DNA from: Draconibacterium orientale
GTDB taxonomy: Bacteria; Bacteroidota; Bacteroidia; Bacteroidales; UBA12170
Assembly (NCBI GenBank): GCA_020718205.1
Contig: DYSN01000008.1
Location: 1 to 57,994 of the forward strand
Direction of reading: 5' to 3'
DNA length: 57,994 nt
Part shown: positions 7,261 to 15,564 of the stretch, piece after piece
Numbering within the stretch: position 1 is the first letter of the stretch
Layout: the number at the start of each line of letters is the position of its first letter
The notes under the pieces: generated by a model
Told to the model about the DNA's origin: nothing
Databases searched by the model: none
Seen by the model: the letters and a program-made list of their open reading frames with translations, nothing else
Translations under genes and position numbers: made by a program

Positions 7261-9324
7261 ATGATTGTCAAGGAATTAATGAATCCAACCAGCATTGTTG
7301 TTGTCGGTGGCTCAAATGATATTCAAAAACCAGGCGGAAAAATTTTAAAAAATATTATTGATGGCGGATATGCCGGAAAGCTTTATGTGATTAATCCCAA
7401 GGAATATATTGTTCAGGGCATACCATCTTACCGCGATATTGCCGAAGTTCCACAGGTTGATTTGGCCATACTTGCCGTTGCCGCCAAATTTGCCCAAAGC
7501 ACAGTAGAAATCCTGACTGAAAAAAAGAATACACGGGCTTTCATCATCATCTCTGCGGGTTTTAGCGAAGAAAGCGAACAAGGCGCAGCTCTCGAAAAAG
7601 CTATTGTAAATCAGATAAATAAATATAATGGAGTGCTTATTGGACCCAATTGCACTGGAATTTTAACCCCCAATCATCATAGTATATTCACCGAACCCAT
7701 TCCAAAACTCAACCCCAAAGGTTGCGATTTTATTTCGGGTTCCGGAGCCACAGCATGCTTTATCATGGAAGCTGCAATGGATAAGGGTCTAAGCTTTTCT
7801 TCTGTTTTCTCAGTGGGCAATTCAGCCCAAACAGGAGTTGAAGAAGTTCTTGAATATTTAGATTTAACCTTCAAGGCAGAAACAAGTAGTAAAGTAAAGT
7901 TGCTTTATATAGAGAATATTTCGAAACCCGATAAACTTCTACTTCATGCTTCATCATTAATTAAAAAAGGTTGCAAAATTGCGGCAATAAAAGCAGGCAG
8001 CAGCGAAGCCGGTAGCAGAGCAGCATCTTCTCACACAGGTGCTCTGGCATCGCCAGATGTGGCTGTAGATGCATTGTTCAAAAAGGCTGGAATAGTTCGG
8101 TGCTATGGCCGCGAAGATCTCATTACGGTAGCTTCGGTGTTTATGCAACGTGAGCTTCATGGAAAAAGAATAGCAATCATTACACACGCCGGTGGTCCAG
8201 CTGTTATGCTCACAGATGCACTCTCGAAAGGTGGTTTCGAAATCCCCGCTATTCATGGCGAAGCGGCCGACGAGCTAAAAGCACAGCTTTTCCCTGGCAG
8301 TTCGGTGGCAAATCCTATTGATTTCTTAGCAACTGGCACTGCATTGCAATTGGGTACCATCATTGACTTCGTAGAGACAAAATTCGATTTTATCGATGGT
8401 ATGGTGGTTATTTTCGGAACTCCCGGACTGAGTCCTATTTTCGATGTTTATGAAGTTCTCAGCGAGAAAATGAAAACTTGCTCAAAACCAGTTTTTCCCA
8501 TCCTTCCCTCGGTTTTTACGGCATCGGAAGAAATAGAAGCCTTCACTGCTAAAAATCATGTTTTCTTCCCCGACGAAGTGGTTCTTGGAAATGCATTGTC
8601 AAAGGTTTATAAGGTTTGGTCGCAAATTCCTGCTCAACCTCCCAAAAATCAGCAGGAGCTCGATTTAGCTTACATCAGAGCCATCATCGACAGTAACGAA
8701 AATGGTTTTCTTTTGCCCAGAGCGGTTCGTTCCCTTTTAGATGGTGCAGGCATTCCAAGAGCCAAGGAAGAAACCGTTTATACCCGCGAAGCTGCTCAGG
8801 AACAGGCCAATGCAATAGGATATCCTGTGGTTTTAAAAGTTGTTGGTCCCGTGCATAAATCAGATGTTGGAGGCGTGGTTCTTAATATCGATTCCGACAA
8901 AAAACTAATCAGGGAGTTCGATAGAATGATGAAAATCCAGGACACTATCGGGGTCTTAATTCAGCCCATGCTTAGTGGAACCGAGTTGTTTGTTGGAGCT
9001 AAATATGAAGATAAATTCGGCCATATGATTCTATGCGGGCTCGGAGGCATTTTTATCGAAGTTCTTAAGGATGTTCAGTATGCTTTGACGCCGGTTTCTA
9101 AAAACGAAGCCATCGAAATGATTCGGGGGCTCAAAAGCTACAAAATAATTCAGGGCGTGCGGGGACAAAAAGGAATCGATGAGAATGCTTTTGCCGATAT
9201 CATTGTTAAATTATCGGCTTTATTGCAAGTAGCTCCCGAGATTAAAGAAATAGATTTGAATCCCTTGCTGGCAAAAGAGAAAAAAATAGTCGCTGTTGAT
9301 GCCCGGATCAGAATTGAGAAATAG
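7261..9324 (+). CDS. Acetate/acyl-CoA ligase (ADP-forming), fused alpha-beta
   Basis: It is predicted to make ATP and a free acid from an acyl-CoA, ADP and phosphate (acetate from acetyl-CoA, or branched/aryl acids from amino-acid degradation). Starting at ATG 7261 the protein has 687 residues: a CoA-binding Rossmann domain (1-125, SIVVVGGSNDIQKPG), a succinyl-CoA-ligase-like domain with PNCTGI (129-134) and the phosphohistidine loop SSHTGA (His258), then a C-terminal ATP-grasp domain (~465-687, YPVVLKVVGPVHKSDVGGVV). This is the NDP-forming acyl-CoA synthetase (Acd) architecture with alpha and beta fused in one chain. An upstream in-frame start lies inside the previous terminator and is rejected. 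It fits fermentation of amino acids together with gdhA and tnaA; the substrate is not determined. Confidence 0.92.
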   Translation: MIVKELMNPTSIVVVGGSNDIQKPGGKILKNIIDGGYAGKLYVINPKEYIVQGIPSYRDIAEVPQVDLAILAVAAKFAQSTVEILTEKKNTRAFIIISAGFSEESEQGAALEKAIVNQINKYNGVLIGPNCTGILTPNHHSIFTEPIPKLNPKGCDFISGSGATACFIMEAAMDKGLSFSSVFSVGNSAQTGVEEVLEYLDLTFKAETSSKVKLLYIENISKPDKLLLHASSLIKKGCKIAAIKAGSSEAGSRAASSHTGALASPDVAVDALFKKAGIVRCYGREDLITVASVFMQRELHGKRIAIITHAGGPAVMLTDALSKGGFEIPAIHGEAADELKAQLFPGSSVANPIDFLATGTALQLGTIIDFVETKFDFIDGMVVIFGTPGLSPIFDVYEVLSEKMKTCSKPVFPILPSVFTASEEIEAFTAKNHVFFPDEVVLGNALSKVYKVWSQIPAQPPKNQQELDLAYIRAIIDSNENGFLLPRAVRSLLDGAGIPRAKEETVYTREAAQEQANAIGYPVVLKVVGPVHKSDVGGVVLNIDSDKKLIREFDRMMKIQDTIGVLIQPMLSGTELFVGAKYEDKFGHMILCGLGGIFIEVLKDVQYALTPVSKNEAIEMIRGLKSYKIIQGVRGQKGIDENAFADIIVKLSALLQVAPEIKEIDLNPLLAKEKKIVAVDARIRIEK

Positions 9325-9349
9325 TTTTGAAAAAAATTCAATAAAAAAA

Positions 9350-9446
9350 GGGTAAGCTACTTATATCGCACCGCTACAACCACATACCCTTGCTACGTTC
9401 CCGTCCTGGGGGGGTTTTGTAGGAGCTGGTCGTACAAGACTTACCC
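9350..9446 (-). ncRNA. ffs: 4.5S / SRP RNA (small bacterial type)
   Basis: Read on the minus strand, the 97-nt RNA starts GGGTAAG and ends CTTACCC, closing one long hairpin. Its apex holds the universal SRP helix-8 signature: CAGG on the 5' side, a GGAA tetraloop within ACGGGAACGT, and AGCA on the 3' side (symmetric loop that binds Ffh). It ends with a run of U (plus-strand A run at 9343-9349), so the closing stem plus U-tract also acts as a terminator. A consensus promoter lies just upstream at 9450-9481. The role is co-translational targeting of membrane and secreted proteins with Ffh and FtsY. It is convergent with the acyl-CoA synthetase gene. Confidence 0.93.
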
Positions 9447-9449
9447 GTT

Positions 9450-9481
9450 GCAAAAATACAAATGTTTTGACGTGTGTCAAG
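9450..9481 (-). promoter_or_regulatory. Promoter of the SRP RNA gene
   Basis: On the minus strand CTTGAC is followed 18 nt later by TATTTTTGC, giving a good -33/-7 pair of the Bacteroidota primary sigma factor. The RNA 5' end is 3-4 nt beyond the -7 element. It is the best promoter in the window because the RNA start is independently fixed by structure. Confidence 0.75.
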
Positions 9482-9567
9482 CATTTTAATTTTTGAGATA
9501 ATGCTGCTACTATCAATTAGTTAAAATGAATCTATAAAGTTTACAACCTATGAATGGCTGGTTTTAT

Positions 9568-9576
9568 TACCTTTGC
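9568..9576 (+). promoter_or_regulatory. -7 element of the RseC-like/LuxC-like pair
   Basis: TACCTTTGC is a full match. It overlaps an in-frame TTG at 9573, which therefore cannot be the start; ATG 9597 is used. Confidence 0.6.
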
Positions 9577-9596
9577 AACCCCAATTTATTGCAATC

Positions 9597-10019
9597 ATGA
9601 CAACAAATACATCAAATCAAATATATCATCAGGGGATTGTGAAGCAAGTTAACGATTCTACAATTTTTGTTAGTATCGTTTCTGCTTCAGGCTGTGTTTC
9701 CTGCCAGATAAAAGGCGCATGCTCAGCGTCCGATATGGAAGAAAAAATTGTTCCTGTGAAAAAACTCAAAAACGGAGATTATAAAGTAGGAGAGGTAGTC
9801 ACCATATCCATGAACCAAAGTGTTGGTGTTTGGGCTGTTTTGCTAGGTTATATTTTCCCCCTGATTTTGGTGGTAACTTCGCTCCTAATACTCACCAGCA
9901 TTATGGAAGACCAGGGAAATGCGGGTATAATCTCACTCTCGCTTCTCATTCCGTATTATATTACCCTTTATATGAGCCGGAAGATTATGGATAATAACTT
10001 CGAGTTTAAAATTTCCTGA
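9597..10019 (+). CDS. RseC/SoxR-reducing-system family membrane protein
   Basis: The 140-residue protein has the RseC/SoxR_reduc layout: an N-terminal soluble domain with a cysteine cluster (Cys33, Cys36, Cys42 in SGCVSCQIKGACSA), then two membrane segments (about 78-100 and 108-125). In gammaproteobacteria RseC modulates the sigma-E system or helps reduce SoxR with the Rnf electron-transport complex. In Bacteroidota the family is usually found beside rnf genes. No rnf gene is visible here; instead the gene is followed 2 nt later by an acyl-CoA reductase. Start 9597 is chosen because the promoter element lies at 9568-9576. Confidence 0.8.
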   Translation: MTTNTSNQIYHQGIVKQVNDSTIFVSIVSASGCVSCQIKGACSASDMEEKIVPVKKLKNGDYKVGEVVTISMNQSVGVWAVLLGYIFPLILVVTSLLILTSIMEDQGNAGIISLSLLIPYYITLYMSRKIMDNNFEFKIS

Positions 10020-10021
10020 AA

Positions 10022-11107
10022 ATGATTGGACTGAACCAAAGAATAGAAGCATTTGCACAGTTAGGCCAAGTCCTGCAAAATCTGATCAAAAATAATTTCG
10101 TTTTTATACCATCCACCAAAATACTTCATAATAAAGAGATTGATTATGAAGAACTTGATAAATTACAAACAGAGTTGATTCTTATTTTCGAAAACTTATC
10201 AAATTATAATGTTTGGTTTACCTCGGAAAATGTAGCTCTTTCACTCAATGCCTGGGCTTCATCACTTACCCTCTCTAATTTGAAAAGCTGGTTGAATCAG
10301 TATCAAATCACCGCCACCAACCATAAAACCATAGGGGTTGTTATGGCCGGAAATCTACCATTGGTAGGGTTTCACGATTATCTATCGGTTTTAATTACCG
10401 GCAACAAACTCATAGGCAAACTTTCAAAGGACGATAATAAGCTTTTGCCAATTCTGCACAGAATCTTATCGGTTCTTGAACCCGGATTTAGCGAAATGGC
10501 CACCTTTGTCAGCAATCAATTAACAGGCTTCGACGCCATTGTTGCCACTGGTTCAAATAATACAGCCCGCTATTTTGATTACTATTTCGGGAAATATCCC
10601 CACATTATTCGTCGTAACAGAAACAGTGTGGCCATTTTGACAGGCAAAGAAACCGCCGAAGATTTATCAGGGCTGGGGAACGACATTTTTTCGTATTTTG
10701 GTCTGGGTTGCAGAAATGTTTCGAAGTTGTATGTGCCTGCCAATTACGATTTCGATTTGTTTTTTAAAGCAGCAGAAGCCTTTTCAAAGGTAAAATTCCA
10801 TTCGAAATATTTTAATAATTACGAATATAACAAAGCCATTTATTTGGTAAACTCTACGAAACATTTGGATAATGGCTTTGTGCTTTTAAAGCAGGATTAT
10901 GCGCCGGCTTCGCCTATAGGAGTGATTTATTTTGAATATTATACAGATTATCAAATCCTTATGATGCAATTGGCTGGACATAAAAATGAAATTCAATGCA
11001 TGCTCGGCTCAGCTGAAAATCTCATCCCTTTTGGATTTAGTCAGTCGCCACAACTAAACGACTATGCCGATGGAATAGATACCATAAAGTTTTTATTGGA
11101 ATTATAA
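10022..11107 (+). CDS. Acyl-CoA reductase, LuxC-like
   Basis: The 361-residue protein belongs to the LuxC-type acyl-CoA reductase family, which reduces an acyl thioester to an aldehyde with NADPH through an acyl-cysteine. The likely nucleophile is Cys230 in SYFGLGCRNVSKLYVP, where the family has its acylated Cys. The N-terminal half has GVVMAGNLPLVGFHDY and IVATGSNNTAR, which resemble the aldehyde-dehydrogenase-like nucleotide-binding core. A luminescence role is not expected because luxAB are absent. Bacteroidota carry such genes widely, and the physiological acyl substrate is unknown. It is cotranscribed with the RseC-like gene (2 nt gap). Confidence 0.85.
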   Translation: MIGLNQRIEAFAQLGQVLQNLIKNNFVFIPSTKILHNKEIDYEELDKLQTELILIFENLSNYNVWFTSENVALSLNAWASSLTLSNLKSWLNQYQITATNHKTIGVVMAGNLPLVGFHDYLSVLITGNKLIGKLSKDDNKLLPILHRILSVLEPGFSEMATFVSNQLTGFDAIVATGSNNTARYFDYYFGKYPHIIRRNRNSVAILTGKETAEDLSGLGNDIFSYFGLGCRNVSKLYVPANYDFDLFFKAAEAFSKVKFHSKYFNNYEYNKAIYLVNSTKHLDNGFVLLKQDYAPASPIGVIYFEYYTDYQILMMQLAGHKNEIQCMLGSAENLIPFGFSQSPQLNDYADGIDTIKFLLEL

Positions 11108-11233
11108 TGGTATTCTTTTTGGGAAAATGAAGAGTTTTTTTTCTTGCGCTTTGTCCCGGCAACTAATATTTTTGGCCTGTTTGGCAAGAATGTATCGCTA
11201 TTTAAGAGGGTAAGAAAAAAACAAAGAAATCTT

Positions 11234-11264
11234 TTTGTTTTTTCGTAGAATATTGTAATTTTGC
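11234..11264 (+). promoter_or_regulatory. Promoter of the L31 gene
   Basis: TTTG (11234-11237), an 18-nt spacer, then TAATTTTGC (11256-11264): a well-formed Bacteroidota promoter. The mRNA leader would be about 23 nt and carries a rare clear Shine-Dalgarno (AGGAGA) at 11280-11285. Confidence 0.7.
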
Positions 11265-11292
11265 ACTCCCAAAAATAACAGGAGAAGAACAA

Positions 11293-11559
11293 ATGAAGAA
11301 AGACATTCATCCAAAGGATTACAGATTTGTGGTGTTTAAAGACATGTCAAATGGCTATGCATTTCTAACCAAGTCAACTACCAAAACCAGAGAAACTATT
11401 CAGTGGGAAGACGGCAAGGAGTATCCATTAATTAAAGTAGAGATTTCCAATCAGTCGCATCCTTTTTATACTGGTAAGATTAAGCTTGTGGATTCGGCCG
11501 GTAGGGTAGATAAATTTAGAAATAAATACAAAAGCCATTTCGAGAATCGCACGAAATAA
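11293..11559 (+). CDS. rpmE2: 50S ribosomal protein L31, type B (zinc-free)
   Basis: The 88-residue sequence [20 protein letters not shown] continues as typical bL31 type B. It contains no cysteine at all, so it is the C-minus form that does not bind zinc. In organisms with both forms the C-minus paralogue replaces the zinc form under zinc limitation; many Bacteroidota have only this one and use it constitutively. It is monocistronic, with a strong promoter, an unusual recognisable Shine-Dalgarno and a terminator at 11581-11612. I see no Zur-like palindrome upstream, which supports constitutive use. Confidence 0.96.
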   Translation: MKKDIHPKDYRFVVFKDMSNGYAFLTKSTTKTRETIQWEDGKEYPLIKVEISNQSHPFYTGKIKLVDSAGRVDKFRNKYKSHFENRTK

Positions 11560-11580
11560 TCCCGTTTCACGATATAACTT

Positions 11581-11612
11581 AAAAGCCCATTCAACCTTGA
11601 AATGGGCTTTTA
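11581..11612 (+). terminator. Intrinsic terminator of rpmE2
   Basis: Stem AAAAGCCCATT/AATGGGCTTTT, 22 nt after the stop codon. Confidence 0.88.
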
Positions 11613-11712
11613 ATGTTTATTGAAATTTTTGCGTTATACTTTGGAAATTATAGAAATATTTTTTATTATTGTATACACAGAAAGCATAAATTAATTCCTT
11701 AAAAATCAACTT

Positions 11713-12918
11713 ATGAACTACATACTATTTGATGATTCATCGCGAAACAATCTATTGCCTCTTACCTTTGTCCGCCCTATCGCCGACATTAGGATTGGTA
11801 TTTTAACCATCAGGGAGAAGTGGGAAAAATATCTGGGACAAGCTACTTCGACCATTACAGAGCCTTATCTTTCAGAGAAATTTCCTTTGGTTAAAGCCGA
11901 AGAGAACATTTTGATTAATGGCTCTGTGTGCCCAACCCCCGAAATGGTTGACGCAATCATGAAACTGAAAAGAAATGAAACGCTGGCTACCGACGAATAT
12001 ATTTTAGCAATGAATTTGGGTAGTGATGCTTTTTCCGAAGAGATGGTTTCCGATTCCGAAAGCGATTCTAAAGCTGATGTGGGTAAGAGTATTAGCTTTA
12101 GCGGAAAACATGTTAAAGTTAATTTTGCTTACGAAATTTTCTCTAAAAACGATCAGGCGTTAAAAGATGATTTTGAATTGATTACCAAAGGAAGAAAATC
12201 GGCTAAACTGAGTTCGACCAATAATGTGGTTGGTGCACAAAATATTTTTTTAGAGGATGGTGCCGTTGTCGAATTTGCTACCCTAAACGCCAAGGAGGGT
12301 CCAATTTACATAGGAAAAGATGCGGAAGTTATGGAAAATAGTGCCATTCGCGGCCCTTTTGCTATGAACGAGCATTCGGTGGTTAAAATGTCAGCCAAAA
12401 TATATGGAGCAACTACCTTGGGGCCCTATGTTAAAGTGGGAGGCGAAATTAATAACTCTGTAATATTTGGTTATAGCAATAAAGCACACGATGGATTTCT
12501 GGGGAATAGCGTGATTGCCGAATGGTGCAATTTGGGCAGCGATACCAACACATCCAATTTAAAAAACACCTACGAGCCTGTGAGAATCTGGAATTATGCC
12601 CAGGCAAGTTTCATGAGTACCGGGCTCATTTTCTGTGGTTTAATCATGGGTGACCATTCCAAATGCGGAATCAATACCATGTTTAATACAGGCACAGTAG
12701 TCGGAGTTAATTGCAATATTTTTGGTTCAGGGTATCAGCGTAATTATGTTGCATCGTTCAGATGGGGCGGTACTGGTAAACAAACTACCTATAACATTGA
12801 TAAAGCTATTGAAGTGGCAAAAATAGTATATGCCCGGCGTGATAAAGATTTCGATGCTGTAGAACAAGATATTCTGCGTGCTGTATTTGATCTTACCGCC
12901 GGAAATTCATCCTATTAA
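11713..12918 (+). CDS. GlmU-like sugar nucleotidyltransferase/acyltransferase family protein
   Basis: The 401-residue protein starts MNYILFDDSSRNNLLPLTFV and has RPIADIRIGILTIREKW, the signature of the Bacteroidota 'alternative GlmU' family. The N-terminal ~190 residues are a diverged nucleotidyltransferase-like domain without the classical GxGTRM loop. From about 200 onward there is a left-handed beta-helix of hexapeptide repeats (IYIGKDAEVMENSAIRGPFA, GATTLGPYVKVGGEI). The presumed role is making UDP-GlcNAc-type precursors for peptidoglycan and LPS. Because the nucleotide-binding loop is altered, catalysis of the uridylyl step is inference. It is monocistronic with a terminator at 12937-12963. 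Confidence 0.85.
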   Translation: MNYILFDDSSRNNLLPLTFVRPIADIRIGILTIREKWEKYLGQATSTITEPYLSEKFPLVKAEENILINGSVCPTPEMVDAIMKLKRNETLATDEYILAMNLGSDAFSEEMVSDSESDSKADVGKSISFSGKHVKVNFAYEIFSKNDQALKDDFELITKGRKSAKLSSTNNVVGAQNIFLEDGAVVEFATLNAKEGPIYIGKDAEVMENSAIRGPFAMNEHSVVKMSAKIYGATTLGPYVKVGGEINNSVIFGYSNKAHDGFLGNSVIAEWCNLGSDTNTSNLKNTYEPVRIWNYAQASFMSTGLIFCGLIMGDHSKCGINTMFNTGTVVGVNCNIFGSGYQRNYVASFRWGGTGKQTTYNIDKAIEVAKIVYARRDKDFDAVEQDILRAVFDLTAGNSSY

Positions 12919-12936
12919 AATCAATTGAAAATATTG

Positions 12937-12963
12937 TAAGCCCTTTTATAGGGCTTATTTTTT
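12937..12963 (+). terminator. Intrinsic terminator of the GlmU-like gene
   Basis: Stem TAAGCCC/GGGCTTA with a 6-7 nt loop and a T-run, 18 nt after the stop. Confidence 0.85.
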
Positions 12964-13087
12964 GGTATATTTTTTGAAACCTATATTCTATTACCAAACT
13001 TATTAGGGTTTAAATTGATAAAAATCAAGTTTTTATATATTTTTACCAGTATTTGTGCTATAATTACACTGTCAATTTGTCAATACT

Positions 13088-15547
13088 ATGAAAGATAAAA
13101 CATCGAATATAATATACTTATCAAATGTACTCGATCACGAAGCTGAGTTTATTCCTTTGTTATCGCCCGAAGATGAAGACATTATGAACACGGAGTCGCT
13201 TCCGGAATATCTGCCGGTTCTGCCACTACGAAACACTGTATTATTTCCGGGGGTCGTAATTCCTATAACTGTGGGACGCGACAAATCCATCAAACTCATC
13301 AAAGATGCCTATTCAAAAGCCGAAAAAACCATAGCTGTTGTTGCTCAAAAAGATGTTTCAATCGAAGACCCTGAACTAAAAGACCTTTATACCATTGGCA
13401 CTACAGCTTATATTCTAAAACTTCTCAATATGCCCGATGGCACCACTACAGCCATCATTCAGGGAAAAAGAAGGATAGAGATTAAAGAACCTGTTCAAAC
13501 TGAGCCCTATCTCATCACCCGAATCGAGAGTAAAACCGAACAAATGGTTTCGTTGCAAGATACCGAATTCACTGCCTTGCTTGAATCACTCAAAGAAATT
13601 TCGGCTCAAATAATCCGATTGTCGCCAAACTTGCCATCAGATGCTGCTTTTGCCATCAAAAATATCGAAAGCCCCAATTTTCTTGTCAACTTTATTAGTA
13701 GTAATCTGAATATTAATGTGCAAAACAAACAGCGGTTTCTTCAGATAGATAATATTGCTCAAAGAGCTCAGGAAGTATTGGGAAGTCTACATCAGGAATT
13801 GCAAATGCTCGAATTAAAAAATCAGATTCAAAGCAAGGTAAAGAAAGACCTCGACAAGCAGCAAAGAGATTATATGCTCAATCAGCAATTAAGAACCATT
13901 CAGGAAGAATTGGGCGATGTGCCCAGCGAAACTGAAATAGAGCAGATTAAATCCAAAGCTTCCAGAAAAAAATGGTCCCCTGAAATTGCCAAAGCCTACG
14001 AGAACGAAATGAAGAAACTCCGCAGAATGAATCATCAGGCGGCAGAATTCTCCATTCAGCTCAATTATATCGATACCTTGGTCAGCCTGCCCTGGAACGA
14101 ATATACTAAAGATAATCTGGATATTTCTCATGCGGAAAAAATCCTAAATCAGGATCATTATGGACTTGAAAAGGTAAAGGAACGAATTCTTGAATACCTG
14201 GCGGTCATTAAGCTCAAAGAAGACCTAAAATCACCCATACTTTGTCTTGTAGGCCCTCCAGGAGTTGGAAAAACATCGCTCGGAAAATCCATTGCTCGTG
14301 CCATTGGAAGGAAATATATTCGCATGTCGCTGGGTGGATTGCGCGACGAATCGGAGCTTCGCGGTCATAGAAAGACCTATATCGGAGCTTTACCGGGTCG
14401 CATTATTCAAAACCTAAAGAAAGTAAATTCTGCCAACCCTGTTTTCGTTCTCGACGAAATAGACAAGGTGAGCGGAAACAATTACAGTGGCGACCCGCAA
14501 GCGGCATTGCTCGAAATTTTAGACCCCGAACAAAACACGAATTTTCATGATAATTACCTCGAGCTGGACTTCGACTTGTCTAGAATTATGTTTGTGGCAA
14601 CAGCCAACAATCTCAATACCATACATCCCGCTTTGAGCGACAGAATGGAAATCATTGACCTGTCGGGATATTTAAAGGAAGAAAAAGTAGAAATTGCACG
14701 CAAACATCTGATTCCTAAACAATTGGCCGAACACGGTGTTAAAAAGCAATGGCTCACCTTCTCAAAAAGCTCCATCGAATTTATTATAAGTGACTATACC
14801 CGCGAAGCTGGAGTGAGAACTTTGGAAAAAAACATTGCCAAAATCATTCGAAATAGAGTCAAAGCTATTGTTTCTGGCGAATCGTTTAATATAAAAATCA
14901 GCGACGATGACATTGTTGCCATTATGGGAAAACCCAGATATTTCCGCGATCGTGATTTGTCGAACGATGTGGCAGGGGTTGTCACTGGACTTGCATGGAC
15001 CAGTGTTGGCGGCGAAATTTTGTTTATAGAAACCAGTTTGAGTAAAGGCAAAGGTGTATTAAGCTTAACAGGTAATCTGGGCGATGTGATGAAAGAATCG
15101 GCAACGATTGCCTATCAGTTTATCAAATCGCATGCGAAACAAATGAATATTGATGAAGATATTATTGGCAAATACGATGTTCATATTCACATTCCCGAAG
15201 GCGCCACCCCCAAAGATGGACCATCGGCGGGAGTAACCATGCTGACAGCTTTGGTAAGTTTATTTACACAGCGAAAAGTGAGAGCTAAAATTGCCATGAC
15301 AGGTGAAATAACGCTTAGGGGGAAAGTACTTCCGGTAGGAGGGATTAAAGAAAAGATTTTAGCTGCTAAAAATGCTAAAATAACCGAAATTCTACTGTCA
15401 GCGGCCAATAGGCAAGATGTGGAAGAAATCAACGAAAAGTATATTCAGGGCATTGGTTTTAAATATTTCGAGAACATGCTCGAACTGGTTCAATACGCCC
15501 TTTTAGAGCAAAAAGTCGATTCGCCTATGCAACTTGTAAAAGATTAA
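13088..15547 (+). CDS. lon: ATP-dependent protease Lon (endopeptidase La)
   Basis: The 819-residue cytoplasmic AAA+ protease degrades misfolded and regulatory proteins. In order: an acidic N-terminal extension of about 40 residues, the LON substrate-binding domain ([18 protein letters not shown], 38-55), a coiled-coil middle, the AAA+ module with Walker [10 protein letters not shown] (389-397) and Walker [10 protein letters not shown], and the Lon peptidase domain with the catalytic dyad Ser713 ([10 protein letters not shown]) and Lys754 (PVGGIKEK). All catalytic residues are present. Its N-terminal extension is longer than in E. coli Lon, as is common in Bacteroidota. It is convergent with comEC, with 17 nt between the stops. 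No HAIR/CIRCE-type element was noticed upstream. Confidence 0.98.
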   Translation: MKDKTSNIIYLSNVLDHEAEFIPLLSPEDEDIMNTESLPEYLPVLPLRNTVLFPGVVIPITVGRDKSIKLIKDAYSKAEKTIAVVAQKDVSIEDPELKDLYTIGTTAYILKLLNMPDGTTTAIIQGKRRIEIKEPVQTEPYLITRIESKTEQMVSLQDTEFTALLESLKEISAQIIRLSPNLPSDAAFAIKNIESPNFLVNFISSNLNINVQNKQRFLQIDNIAQRAQEVLGSLHQELQMLELKNQIQSKVKKDLDKQQRDYMLNQQLRTIQEELGDVPSETEIEQIKSKASRKKWSPEIAKAYENEMKKLRRMNHQAAEFSIQLNYIDTLVSLPWNEYTKDNLDISHAEKILNQDHYGLEKVKERILEYLAVIKLKEDLKSPILCLVGPPGVGKTSLGKSIARAIGRKYIRMSLGGLRDESELRGHRKTYIGALPGRIIQNLKKVNSANPVFVLDEIDKVSGNNYSGDPQAALLEILDPEQNTNFHDNYLELDFDLSRIMFVATANNLNTIHPALSDRMEIIDLSGYLKEEKVEIARKHLIPKQLAEHGVKKQWLTFSKSSIEFIISDYTREAGVRTLEKNIAKIIRNRVKAIVSGESFNIKISDDDIVAIMGKPRYFRDRDLSNDVAGVVTGLAWTSVGGEILFIETSLSKGKGVLSLTGNLGDVMKESATIAYQFIKSHAKQMNIDEDIIGKYDVHIHIPEGATPKDGPSAGVTMLTALVSLFTQRKVRAKIAMTGEITLRGKVLPVGGIKEKILAAKNAKITEILLSAANRQDVEEINEKYIQGIGFKYFENMLELVQYALLEQKVDSPMQLVKD

Positions 15548-15564
15548 AAATATTTGTAAATCAA

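Noticed and set aside
9350..9446. Plain terminator hairpin after the acyl-CoA synthetase gene
   Set aside because: The hairpin is far too long and carries the SRP helix-8 signature on the minus strand, with its own promoter.
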